From the NCBI GenBank assembly GCA_015698045.1, contig BLAL01000281.1:558001-622000 (forward strand): DNA of 64,000 bases. The letters are read 5' to 3'. The translations under genes were made by a program, and so were the position numbers. The notes under the pieces were generated by a model that was not told the origin of the DNA, ran no database searches, and saw only the letters and a program-made list of their open reading frames with translations. Below, one piece after another: positions 53,601 through 64,000 of this stretch (its first letter is position 1; each line of letters opens with the position of its first letter). The DNA is from Rhizophagus clarus (Eukaryota; Glomeromycota; Glomeromycetes; Glomerales; Glomeraceae).

Positions 53601-54402
53601 AAAATAATTTTATTTATACTGTACAGTATCTGAATCGATAAAGAAATCGACAATCGATTGGTTACCCATTATTAATGATACGATGATAAAATCCGATATG
53701 AATTGAACAGTCAATATTATAGTTTTAAAGTAAAATCTTTAAGAAGGCTTTATTTTATTTTGTCCAAAAAGATGCAAAATCTTATTCGAGTTGATAGTCA
53801 TTAAAATGACATTAAAATTGAGACTTCTCGATCAAAATTCGATCATAAATGTAATAGTGGTTAAAGACCTAGAATCTGCAGATTCAACGGATTGTGGCCA
53901 AGTCTAATCAGGAATGAGTGCAGGTTCTGATATATGAATTGAGACTAAGTCTCATTCGGGAATGAGTACATATTTAGTAAATTACTTTAAATTTATATAT
54001 TTTTATTGCTTTTTTTTCCGCAGCACAAAAGTATAGATATTTAAAAATAAATATATTAATTTTCCCTTCGAAATGAAAGGAATACTTTGATTTATACTAT
54101 GTACTACTAAGATCAATTTAAGAAAAATACCCGCATAGTACCCCCTCAGATCTTAGTTACATTCATCATATAACCCTACTGTTGAAAATTACTACCAAAG
54201 TTCGAAAGCGATCATATTATCTACATTAATCACTCTCTTAATCCCTTTCGAAGAATTAATTTTGTTCTTCAGAATTGCCTAAACTTTATAATAACTAACG
54301 TTAATTAATAATCCAATTGAGGTATCAGGTATTCTTTAGTGTAGAGCTCTTTGATTTCTCATACTATATCATATTTAATTGTGGTAGATGCATAGGGTTA
54401 AT
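50046..54402. other. Intergenic, AT-rich
   Basis: Contains the trinucleotide/dinucleotide repeat at 50556-50630, several A/T tracts and a less AT-rich stretch at 53280-53420. That stretch has a weak imperfect duplication (ggacttggtttattattccgt versus gggcttagttatttcgt). No gene is recognised. Confidence 0.4.
50556..50630. repeat. (AAT)n followed by (TA)n microsatellite
   Basis: About 15 aat/ata triplets run directly into about 14 ta dinucleotides. Confidence 0.85.
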
Positions 54403-55861
54403 TCAAGGAAATTCATTATGGTGGTTTAAACGGAACGCCATGATTATCTCCTTATAGATATATAGGTACAGACGCAAGTATAGAAATTGCAAGTCATCTT
54501 CTCCATCTTCCCACATAAATTCATAAACCAGAATTTCACTATTAAAGAAGATAGAATATGATTCTACATAAATCGACTTCATGCAGAATTCCCAAAGTTT
54601 TAGCCATAATGGCTTTCTATCATCTCGTCCAATTTTTCCTTACTCGTCACGCACTCTAAACCAAATTTGGCATGTCGTCAAAGTTGACAGTTCCTCACTA
54701 TACATAGCCCTTTTTTAACGTACTGTATATGTATACTCTACTATTTACTACTACTTCTGAATAAATAAAATAAAATATTTCAACAACACTAAAAATTATC
54801 ATTCCAAGAATTTAAATTACCGTAATTCTGGTCAATTGTAATATGGATGAATCCAAATCGATATACTGAGAGGGAGCTTCGGAAATAATATATTTAACTC
54901 CACTAATTCACCAAAGTAAATAAGATATCCAAACCAACCCATTCTAAATGACTTTTTGTCATAAGACCACAAGAGTATTAAGTAATGATATGAACAAATG
55001 ACTGCGACTGATCATCATTCAGATTACAACTATTGGAAAGTTTCGAAAGATTCCAAGTCGTATAATTGTCGTATAACACTGCTTATGTGGTTATATTGAT
55101 TGCCCCAGGAATTTTGCAAAATACCCATTCTCACATAACATAACCACAGATTACAATTTGTTTGCACTTTCAAAACCACCGTAAATACCGCCTGCCCAGC
55201 GACCGCTTGGTTAATAATAATATATTTGTTGTGTCGTATCTACTTTAAAATTGAAATTCGTTCCTCGATAAGCTCATCAATTGAATAAATTGTTCTGTCA
55301 AACTTTCACAAGGTTTTCCCGAAATTAATTAAGTAGAAAAATAATAATCTCGTAATAGATGAATACCGCTTTTTCTGAATGATGTTAAATAATTTTTCCA
55401 AACTAGGAAAAATAAGAACGCTCTACCGGTATAATACGTTTCTTAGGATGAATATTCTGTCAAAATCTTCAAGCATTTTATAATGACATATAGCCTGAAT
55501 TTCTCATCATTTTGACTCTGCCTAATACCCAATTGAATGTCCAATGCCAAAAGAGATAGGAGATATAACATGATTTTAAGAAAATCATCAAATAATTTAA
55601 TGAATAACTTGCTAATTTAAACTAGTAAAAATAGATTTTAAAAAAAAATAAAATATACAACTAAACATTCCTTCCATAACTGAATAAAACACGTCGTTTC
55701 GGATAATGAACAAGATCAAAATGCTGCTCCATCATCCCGTTTATCAACATTAATAGCATTTCATACACAAATGCTTGGATTTCTTTTTGAATGAGTTGAA
55801 TATATTTTGCAGTATTAGTTACTAAATTTAAGGTTGTACTATATGAATTTTTTTCGTCCAT
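54403..55861 (-). pseudogene. Decayed protein-coding gene of unknown family
   Basis: The minus strand shows long, compositionally varied frames broken by stops and frame changes. From 55861 an ATG opens 66 codons (TNTAKYIQLIQKEIQAF, LVHYPKRRVLFSYGRN). After a likely intron ending near 55611, one frame runs on to 55245 with only two internal stops (for example LDIQLGIRQSQNDEKFRLY, CESLTEQFIQLMSLSRNEF). Shifted frames continue at 55239-55030 (NQYNHISSVIRQLYDLESF) and 54638-54403 (FMWEDGEDDLQFLYLR). No known domain is recognised. It reads as a disabled gene, though badly predicted introns could explain part of the pattern. Confidence 0.4.
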
Positions 55862-57059
55862 TTTTTTCGCTATAATTTAATAAAAAATGGTTACTTTAAA
55901 CTATATAAAAAATCATCAAATTGTACGCGACGTACCATATCTGTAATTTGTATAAGGAGGTATAAGGATTATAAAATTCAGTTGCGTTCAAATTGAATAC
56001 CTTTTCAAGTAGAAATTGGTCAATAGAATCCTTTAATTTAAAGGACGAAAGGAAGAACCGCTTAACTCAGGTGCAGGTGAATGACAGGATCCTCCTCAAA
56101 AACATATAAAGAAAAGTTCAAATATTATATGTTAAAGAGGGACCTGTAACAGTTCTCGCAGATTTTGCTAAGGAGTGTGTAGAAAAATTTTTTTTTTTTT
56201 TTTTTTTAAGCAAATGTTACAATATAATAAAATATAATAAAATAATAACAAAATTACTTAAGCATTAAATACCTTTATAAGTATACAACGAACTTGAGAT
56301 GTAATTGTTGATATATCCATATTTTTTGGGGGTTTTTTTTTGTCCTTAATTGAATTAACTTTAGCTCGATAGTAATTACATCCTAATTCTTTGAGTTTTG
56401 ATCGTATTCTGTACAATTAGTTATTGACTTGCCAATTTAAATGTCCAGATACTTTTTATTAAATCACATATTGAATCTTTAAATTGTTATAAACAATAAA
56501 ACAAATAACTCTTATATACTTAATATTTGCAACATTCTTGCAATTGAAATTGTTTGCGCGAGGACGAAAGCAAGTAGATCATATAGCAATTTATATTTAT
56601 CGAGGATCACGTGTAAATTAAAGATCTGTAAATCTAAGCTCTAAAACCTACAGTAAATATGAAATACAGCATTTAATATTTTTTTTTTTTTTAGAATAAC
56701 AAACATTTTACTGTTTCATAGTTAGCATCAAATGATGGTTCTTTTATTTTATTTTTTTTCTTTAGATTTATATTATACATAATTTTGTTGGAATCATAAC
56801 CATCAAATTTACATAAATTTCGTTTGATGATAACTTGATAAAGAGCCATAAAATTTTCATAGAAATATCATAGAACAGAAAACAAAGAAAAACACTAAAT
56901 TATGTCACGTGATGATAGAGATCGATTGATGTAGATACCGGTCTTCGACAAATATTCGAATACTTTTGCATGATTTTTAATCATTAAATGCTCACATATT
57001 TACAATCATATTTTCCTGGCATTCACCACATTAATAGTTTGCTCATGATCAACAGAGTT

Positions 57060-57873
57060 GCCTATTGAACAAAAATATCTTAGTAATTTGCCAATTTAGC
57101 AAAAGTATTAAAATATTAATTATATAGGAAAACCGCGTGTCTCCCTCGTGCATCTTTTGATTTTCTGTAGCAGTCACGTCTTTAATGAATACAATCTTGT
57201 CAAATCCTCCTAAAAATTTGCAATATAATAATATGATCATCGCGCATCAATAATTCCCTATAAATTGTTGAAGGTGCATTGTACTCACTGTCTTGCAATA
57301 TAAATTACCAGAGATGATAATACCAAGAGAGATAAGCAAGGAGTTAGGTTCAATCTTGTAGAAAGTATCATAGCATGTGATGAAGTCCAGGGTATCAAGC
57401 AAAGTTCGGGATCTCTGGAAGAGAAAGGGGAAAAGGCAAGTAGGTATCAGTTCAGTATTAACATTTGAAATGGAATATTAAATATCGCAGTTTAACTGTT
57501 CTCAAATTCGAATTGGGGATGAATATCCACTTGCATTTGAACAGCCTATTAAAGAAAATAATTCTTTTGGCGTTTAGTAAAAAAAAAAACCATTAATTTG
57601 TCGCGTACCATCGTCCCGAAAATTTCCATTGAATTCAGACCATGTTGAGTCCAAAAAAACTAGAACGCCTTTCTCACAACAAGTCTTGACAATAAATTGT
57701 ATGTTTGGAATAATTTCAGTGGGCGGTTCGTTATTTAAAAAATGCAAATTTTCAGGAAAAAAAGTTTATTACTTGCATATAAATGACAAACGGATTGTGA
57801 GGAATACTGGAATAGAGTCTGACATACTGGACGTCAGATATTTACCACTGTGTAACGATACACCTGATTTACG
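57060..57873 (-). pseudogene. Second decayed or partial gene, unknown family
   Basis: Exon-like pieces lie on the minus strand. 57873-57609 is open except for two adjacent TAA codons near 57766-57771 and includes EKGVLVFLDSTWSEFNGNF, ending at a GT donor. 57414-57289 is flanked by ..TTCCAG and GTGAGT and encodes LLDTLDFITCYDTFYKIEP. From 57209, after TTTTTAG, a third piece reads FDKIVFIKDVTATENQK. Phases between pieces do not close cleanly, and the double stop argues for a pseudogene. No family is recognised. Confidence 0.35.
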
Positions 57874-58378
57874 TTATTTATAAAATCCCTTTTTTCAAGT
57901 TAACATTTTTTAAGGTATTTCTCACAATGTTGGCTTTATAAACGAGTTTAAGGTTAAAAAATAATAATTACGCGCCGAGTTATCTTCTCGGGATAAGGGG
58001 AAAATACAGACATATTTCGAATATTTCAATACTACACAAATGGCAAAAAAAAAAAAAAATGTGATAAATACAAAAAGACAGAAAGACTAAAAATTTACCG
58101 CGATCAGGACGGCCACCTGTTCCCAATAGTGATGAAAAAATGAATACAAAGTTATAAAAATCGATGCGTATTCTAATATAAAGTTATTCAGTAAATACAC
58201 TCAAAATACAAAAAAGGTATGCATTAGATCTTAATCAGTTTGATGTGAAAACAAAGAAAAAACAGCTCATGATTGTGCACAAAATTGTTAAAGTCGCAAC
58301 AAATAAGAGTTTGAGAAAATACAGGTGAAAGGTTTAATACAGAATTCTTGACACCTACCTTTAAAAAGGGGATGTTGA

Positions 58379-58606
58379 ATGATAATAGGCTTTACTGTTT
58401 ACAAATCTAATCAACGTTTGACGTTTCGTGTTCTTCATTATTCTGCACCAAAGAACATTTGTATTTGGATGGTAAATGTGGATCGATATAAAAGGTATTA
58501 TTTGAAATGTGATGATGTCAAAGAACCTGGAATCCCAGCAAAGGCTTGGCCAAACAGGCAGTGCGCAATTGATACTGTCACGATCGAACAGTCACATGAT
58601 CGCTGA
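58379..58606 (+). other. Unassigned open frame, 75 codons
   Basis: ATG to TGA with varied residues (KAWPNRQCAIDTVTIEQ). The opposite strand is also open here, so coding strand and reality are uncertain. The stop lies inside a small hairpin (ACATGATC-GCT-GATCATGT, 58594-58612). Confidence 0.2.
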
Positions 58607-58607
58607 T

Positions 58608-58670
58608 CATGTTGCGAATGTTGCGAATGTTACGAATGTCATAAATGTTACGAATATTGCAAATGTTTGA
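58608..58670. repeat. Tandem 9-bp minisatellite, TGTTGCGAA units
   Basis: Six to seven diverging units (gttgcgaat, gttacgaat, gtcataaat, attgcaaat) follow one another directly. Confidence 0.65.
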
Positions 58671-59221
58671 TATGTTAAACATATGCAATATAACAAATAT
58701 GTGAAATAAATGAAATAAGTAGCATTTATGTGATATGTTAGATATGTTAGGTAGATTTAGTGTAGTTTTTTTTGTATAAATATAGGCGTTTTTTAATCAA
58801 TGTAAAAGACAGATAATTTTGTTTTAAATAAAATAAAGCATTTATTTAATAAGTTATCTCGTTGTTAAAGTGTTAGTTTATTTGTAAATTGATGCTTGCG
58901 TCTGAGAGTAATTGCTAAGTGTATGCATTACCTATTCGCTACCGATTAATTTACGTTGTGAATTGATCAACGGTGAAACGGTTAGTATTTTATTATAGAT
59001 TATTTCACTTTCGCATTTATATTTAATTAGCTACATACATATAACGCTTATTTTCATAAGCATAAAAGAACTGGCATTTACAATACTGTGAAAATTTTTG
59101 TGAACGTGCACGTGATACGTGTCATTTGCACCAGAAAATCACCCTCTCTTATTTATAACCGCACAGCTACTTTGGTCCTCAAAGCGTTAATAAAGATAAA
59201 TATGCTGGCCCTCGTTCTTGA

Positions 59222-59527
59222 TTGGAACCTACAGGGTTCAACGATGTTGCAAAACTTCCGGACCTTCGAAATGGAGTCACAGGCCAAAATATTAGTGCAA
59301 CTATCACGAACCTTGTAGTTAATGGCCCAAAAAACTACAATAATGTGGCATTGGAGCATGGAAGAGACAATTTGATACGAACATACCATGGTATGAATCA
59401 TGACCGATTTCACGTTTTCGAATTCTTTAGTTTCAACTCATTTCATGAAATCAACCAGGGTCAGGGTCTCAAATGTCACCACTACAGTAGTACTACAGTC
59501 ACAAGAACAATTTTTAATCGACCTTGA
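59222..59527 (+). other. Unassigned coding-like open frame, about 100 codons
   Basis: The frame encodes a balanced peptide (DVAKLPDLRNGVTGQN, ITNLVVNGPKNYNNVALEHG), and GC is above the local background. A frame of similar length is open on the minus strand (59413-59153), so the coding strand is undecided. No family is recognised and no splice neighbours were found; it may be a gene fragment. Confidence 0.3.
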
Positions 59528-59993
59528 GAATTTTCCTCAGATGTTTTTGATTGACAAACTTTTTTTGTTTTAGTAATACTTAGCAACGTTTTATTTTAGC
59601 TATCAATTTTTTTTATATGCAAAAATACTTGTGCAATTTCTTCCTCCAATCACAGATTTCGGGAGATAATAAATTATTTATTTTCCTTATTGACAAAAAC
59701 TGTTCCCTAAGTCCTTGAATATTCTTAAATTATGCCTCTTAATCATATCGACATGGAGTTACTCTCTCGTAATATAAAATAAATTACAAATCAAATTTAT
59801 AATGCATATAAATAGCATATGACTAAATTAAAAGCCTCTTAACTGCTGCTCTGCAGTCGCAATATTCTCCTATGCCCTTTATTCTCAACTAAATTAGGAT
59901 TTAATAAATATAAAACGATAAAATCAAAGATCATTACCGTATATATTGTACTTAAACGCTTAAATACAATAATGTAAAGGTGGTTAACGCCTT

Positions 59994-60128
59994 TTAGTCC
60001 TTTTTCTTATGGGCTAGCAACTGTTGGCGACATTGCGTAGGATGATTATTACCACCATTGTTTCCATTAAAAGGAGTTACATGATTATGAAACATCGGAA
60101 ATGTGGTGTTCTCGCATTTGTGCCCCAT
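59994..60128 (-). other. Short coding-like frame, 44 aa, Cys/His/Asn-rich
   Basis: ATG at 60126-60128 (reverse), TAA at 59994-59996. Contains HKCENTTFPMFHNHVTPF and then GNNGGNNHPTQCRQQLLAH, ending KKKD. The Cys/His spacing and the basic Gln-rich end look like the last exon or C-terminal remnant of a DNA-binding protein. It may be a free-standing fragment, since nothing upstream on this strand is clearly coding. Confidence 0.3.
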
Positions 60129-60469
60129 TTATAATATCCAGTTATGGTGAATCAAAATTATCTGATAAATGATAAACTTTCTACAATATGGCTTTATACC
60201 GTATAGATTTCTACGAAATTTAACTATTTTTACACAAATGAGTTAACAGTTACAATATGAAAAACGATTTCTTAGCAAATTTCTTACATTTTCATTATAA
60301 ATTTTTAATTAATACTGTCATAACTCATAAGTGCCATTTAATGTGATATAAAACACTTTTTTAGCTGGTTTTTGTAAAATGAGACTTACAGTATCTATGA
60401 TTAATTAATCTGAATTGATTGAATACACATGCACATTTTAAACAGAAATATTCTAAAATTGAATCATTC

Positions 60470-60911
60470 TAAACATGGGGCCCGAAACCTCCATGAGGAT
60501 TACCGAAAGTTTCGGGATTCGGAATATACGAATTTAAACCTTTCCCGAAACCCGAATTATTTCCACCAATCGGATGGTTTTGGCTCAAATTACGCTCGAC
60601 TTTGGCCAGGTCTATACTTAATTTTGTTCAAGATAATTAACTAGACCCTGATAAAATCTAATTGACTAATTACTAATTGCGATTTTACAAGAATGTAATA
60701 TTACATCATAATTGATAACTAAAAAAAGATCCCGCCATATTAATTTCAGTTAAACCAATATAAATTTCGGTATATGTAGTTTCGGATCAGTTTCGGGTCG
60801 ATTTCGGGTTTCGGGTTTCGGGGAAAAAAACGCAAATCCCGAAACTAAGTTTCGGTATATAGCTAAACCTAAAGGGGTTTCGAGAAGTTTCTGTTTCGGG
60901 CCCCATGTTTA
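60470..60911. mobile_element. 442-bp non-autonomous DNA transposon (MITE-like) with perfect 19-bp terminal inverted repeats
   Basis: The left end TAAACATGGGGCCCGAAAC (60470-60488) is the exact reverse complement of GTTTCGGGCCCCATGTTTA (60893-60911). Subterminal regions repeat CCCGAAA/TTTCGGG many times in both orientations (60505-60560; 60780-60900). Subterminal repeats of this kind are common in hAT- and Mutator-type elements. The target duplication is ambiguous: TA borders both ends, and CATG also occurs symmetrically. There is no transposase; the 71-codon frame inside (60429-60644) is incidental and starts outside the element. Confidence 0.75.
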
Positions 60912-61545
60912 CGAACTTTTTCTCAATATATAGTAGCATATCAATTTTAATTCTGATTTGATGTGATCTTAACTCTGGCCAGAATTAACTTAATCTTGGG
61001 CTTACACTACGTGACAGTTCCTAAAATTACAATTAATCATGTGACAAATAATATGATCGAAGAAGTTTTTCCTTAAACTTAATTAACAAAGAGGTAAAGA
61101 AAGGTTCAGTACACATTCAAATCACTGTTTATTAATCAAAATTAATCAAAGAAAACTTTAGGAACCTAAGAGGCATGCTAAAAAAATGGGCGTTTTTATT
61201 CTCAATTTATTGCGATTCTTAAAATTCTTATTTCGTTGAGAAATGCTTTAAGAATATTAACAAATTTAATAGTAAATAACTGTTAAATACTGAAGTCTTG
61301 AAAATGATATGTTTGAACTATTAATTATATTTAATAATGAATGGAAGCAAGACGTACATTTAATTCTAATTGCTATTACAATTACAAAAGTAATAAGGTT
61401 TTAGGAATCCCAGGAGGATACTATACTAGGAAGGAAATTGTACTATAAGTGAAATCCTTTCTATAGTACTAGGTACTTCAATGGTCTATACAAGATATCC
61501 TTTGAACATAGTATTTTAATTTCTCAGAGTACCCATTTTCATGTT

Positions 61546-61889
61546 CTAGTAATATTTAATTGAAACAACATCATTAACATCTGTACGTTTGGTTTGTTCT
61601 TCAGTGTAACCAATTCCAAAAATAGATAATAGTAACCGTCCTACACGGGTTACGACTATGTCGTTGATTAAATTCCGATTAAAGAAATTTACTTCATCGT
61701 AAGATTTGTTGAATAGCTTTCTATCTCGGATTTCCCAAATTAGAAATTACCCAATTTGAAAGTATCCGATTCGGAGCATTTTTAACCGAAACATTAGAAT
61801 TTGGAATATCAAGAACATCAAAGCGTATCAAACCTGTCTATCACCAGATCCAAACATAGTTTGAACATCAAACATTTCATATGCGCAGA
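61546..61889 (-). pseudogene. Frameshifted gene remnant, unknown family
   Basis: Three consecutive minus-strand frames each look coding and hand over to one another: EMFDVQTMFGSGDRQV (about 61880-61835), then RFDVLDIPNSNVSVKNAP and NRILSNWVISNLGNP (about 61830-61725), then KLFNKSYDEVNFFNRNLIND and TRVGRLLLSIFGIGYTEEQ up to a TAG at 61546-61548. There is no room for introns between the segments, so at least two frameshifts are implied. It lies 190 bp beyond the receptor stop codon. Family not recognised. Confidence 0.45.
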
Positions 61890-62078
61890 AATGCAAAACA
61901 GTGAGACGCCGTAACTCAGTTCTAAGCCAAAATTTCGGTAGTTGTAAATTGTAATCTTTACGTTAAAACTTAATAAAATTTAACATTTAGAATCAAAAAT
62001 GCGCACTTATATTTACTATTTATACAAAATTTAGCCCAGCTTTATTAATTTAAAAAAGAAAAAAAAAAACATTATTAT

Positions 62079-63398
62079 TTAAAGAAGAGATAAAATCTCA
62101 TCATCATCATTATCAAGATTAAAAACGTCCTTTTTAACCTCTATACTTTTCTTCCCATTATTAAGAACAGTAGTAGTTAGGATAGAAATTCTATTTTTTG
62201 CATTCATTGCATAACCATAAAAAGTACTCCTGTAACGCCTTCTATCCTTATTTATTTTAATACTATTATTATTATCCTGTTGACCATTTTGATCTCTATT
62301 ACTAGGTAATTCACGATCAATATTATAAACATTATCAACATAAACACCTTTTTTAATATTATCTAAAACGTGTTTCTTATGTTCAATATTTCTTTTATGT
62401 TCCAAGATCACTTCATCAATAATAGGATCGAATAAGAAGATTATAAAGGTGAAAATACTTTGAGAAGATACACATATTAAAGAAAATAAATTTAAAGAGA
62501 AGATATATTTGTTTGTATGAGAATAAGCCAAAGATAATATAATGGAAGGGAAATATGCTAAAATTGGGATAAGAGAATAAAACATTATACGTGAAATATA
62601 TCTTGAAATGAACTTTGATTGAGGAAATTGTTGTTGTTGTTGTTGTTGGGAGAGGGTAGAATTTAAGGAAATGGAGGAAAAATCGTATAATCTTATTAAG
62701 GAAGTTTGTTGAGGATTTTTATTTAAACGGTAAAGCATGTAAATTAAAGAGATTAAACAATATAAGACAGCAAAAAGAATCCATCCAGTATAAGCCATCC
62801 ATTCCCAAGCAATTGTGTCGTACCAAAAATAATTCCTCCCATAATCAAAATTAAATTTATTAAAGGTGATGGGTAATACGCTCAAAATAATAGAGAAAGA
62901 AAATGATATTATTAAATAATATTTTTTTATATGAGATATATTTTTATGATTATATATAAATGTAAGTTGTATATTAATTAATATAGACATGATTAAAAAA
63001 CAAATCAATAATGTACTGAAAATATAAGCCCATGATGATAGATAAGAATTCCAAGTTGAAAAAAAATTAGTATCATATTTAAACATCTATAAAAATGAAA
63101 TAAGGGGAATTAATATTATTAATATTTAAATATTTTTAAATATAAAAAATTTTTATTTACTTACTTGTGAAATTGAGAATAAGATTTCAATTATAGAAAT
63201 ATACATAATTAAACGAAGTGACATTCTATTCGAATAATTAATGTCTTTAATTCTAAGAACGATTATTATAACCATCAATAATGTTGAGAATATAATTGAA
63301 AAAGAATTAAAGACATAATTTGCGGTTATGAGAACATTATCTTGAGTGGGGTTTGTGGTGATGGTGGTGGTGATGGGGATGGTATTTTGATCTTCCAT
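62079..63398 (-). CDS. Seven-transmembrane receptor, probably fungal GPCR
   Basis: Two exons: 63398-63165 and 63086-62079, joined in phase 0 with GT-AG borders, give 413 aa. The N-terminus is short, Thr-rich and probably extracellular. Seven hydrophobic helices lie at about 26-48, 59-80, 95-124, 133-153, 172-197, 247-267 and 276-298. Loop 3 between TM5 and TM6 carries a hepta-Gln run. TM7 ends LFDPIIDE, taking the place of the animal NPxxY. The 115-residue tail is basic with scattered Ser/Thr and Asn runs, suited to kinase/arrestin-type regulation. The layout fits fungal Git3/cAMP-receptor-like GPCRs, but the ligand and class are unknown. The ATG at 63398 opens the frame directly; the two upstream poly-T/poly-A tracts (63482-63526) are likely promoter-side. 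Confidence 0.82.
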
Positions 63399-63847
63399 TG
63401 TTAACGACTCTAAATTACGTTAATAATAATCTTTTTTGTTTTTCCCACTCTTCAAGTCTTAATCTAAGACCGTAATCGTTAATTTTTTTTTTTTTTTTTT
63501 TTTTTTCGTATAAAAAAAAAAAAAATAATTAAAGCCGATAACAAAGACGAAGAATCAAACGAAGAGAGTTAAATAACTCTTCTTATGATAATCTGGTCAT
63601 TAAATAATAAGTAAAAGATGAAAATATTACAATTATGGTTCATTCTCCACGGTATTTAAATAAAAAATTTATCTTTAAATCTCATATATTGTAAATCTTT
63701 CTTTCTGTTTAATTTAAGATCAACTTAGTAATTTAATCAGAAAGAAGATAAAAAGATTAAATAAAATAATTATTTTAAGTTAAAAACAAATAAATTCTTT
63801 TTATGTGGCTGGTCGATCTTATTTAAATTTAAAATGTGCAAAAAGTC

Positions 63848-63881
<34 letters not shown>

Positions 63882-64000
63882 ATATCTGTAAAATTATTTC
63901 ATTTCTCAGTCACATGTATTGTAATCCGTAATATTAGATGGAAATGGTTCCGAATTTAATAAATTTAATATGGAATTGATTAAAAAATTAATTCTCGTGT
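63399..64000. other. Upstream region of the receptor gene
   Basis: AT-rich, with T24 and A12 tracts near 63482-63526 and a T25 tract near 63850-63878. No further gene is seen before the window edge. Confidence 0.5.

Noticed and set aside
60429..60644. 71-codon frame across the left end of the inverted-repeat element
   Set aside because: It crosses the element boundary and has no homology signal; the repeats explain the sequence better.

Overview
The window is nuclear DNA from an intron-rich, very AT-rich eukaryote. Long A/T homopolymers, 60-150 bp GT-AG introns and the gene set (a Nup155/Nup170 nucleoporin, TFIIE-beta, the WDR75/Utp17 ribosome-biogenesis factor, a lone response regulator and a fungal-type seven-helix receptor) point to a fungus. 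The base composition and dispersed repeats look most like an arbuscular mycorrhizal fungus of the Rhizophagus type. That placement is inference from style, not a match to a database.

Layout. 1-1358 (+) holds the 3' part of a bHLH-zipper transcription factor with Mlx/Max-like features. 1359-13848 is a 12.5 kb gene desert with simple repeats, CACGTG boxes and a cluster of CGTCA motifs. 13849-20425 (+) is a 29-exon nucleoporin, reconstructed with every exon phase closing (1,195 codons before the stop). 22559-23833 (+) is TFIIE-beta (277 aa, 7 exons, one with a GC-AG intron). Four (-) genes follow: WDR75 (28630-24299, 16 exons, 951 aa), an ankyrin-repeat protein (32194-29424, 9 exons, 695 aa), a 1,339-aa single-exon coiled-coil protein (37130-33111) and, after a 12.4 kb gap, a 154-aa stand-alone receiver-domain protein (50045-49495). 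The last gene is a 413-aa seven-helix receptor (63398-62079, -).

The two large gaps differ. 39.6-46.3 kb is an extreme AT block bounded on both sides by copies of the same degenerate repeat family in the same orientation. 53.9-62 kb is less AT-rich and carries decayed minus-strand coding sequence, a few unassigned open frames and a 442-bp element with perfect 19-bp terminal inverted repeats.

Housekeeping functions dominate: nuclear transport, RNA polymerase II initiation and pre-rRNA processing. Signalling is represented by the receptor and the response regulator. There is no operon-like organisation. A possible regulatory link is that the bHLH factor has the H-E-R contact residues that read CACGTG, and perfect ATCACGTGAT palindromes lie 131 bp and 165 bp upstream of the nucleoporin and TFIIE-beta start codons. 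I see no tRNA, rRNA, CRISPR array or intact transposase. No clear new multi-gene system is visible; the best leads are the repeat-bounded AT block, the foldback elements in nucleoporin introns, the E-box pattern and the decayed unassigned genes.
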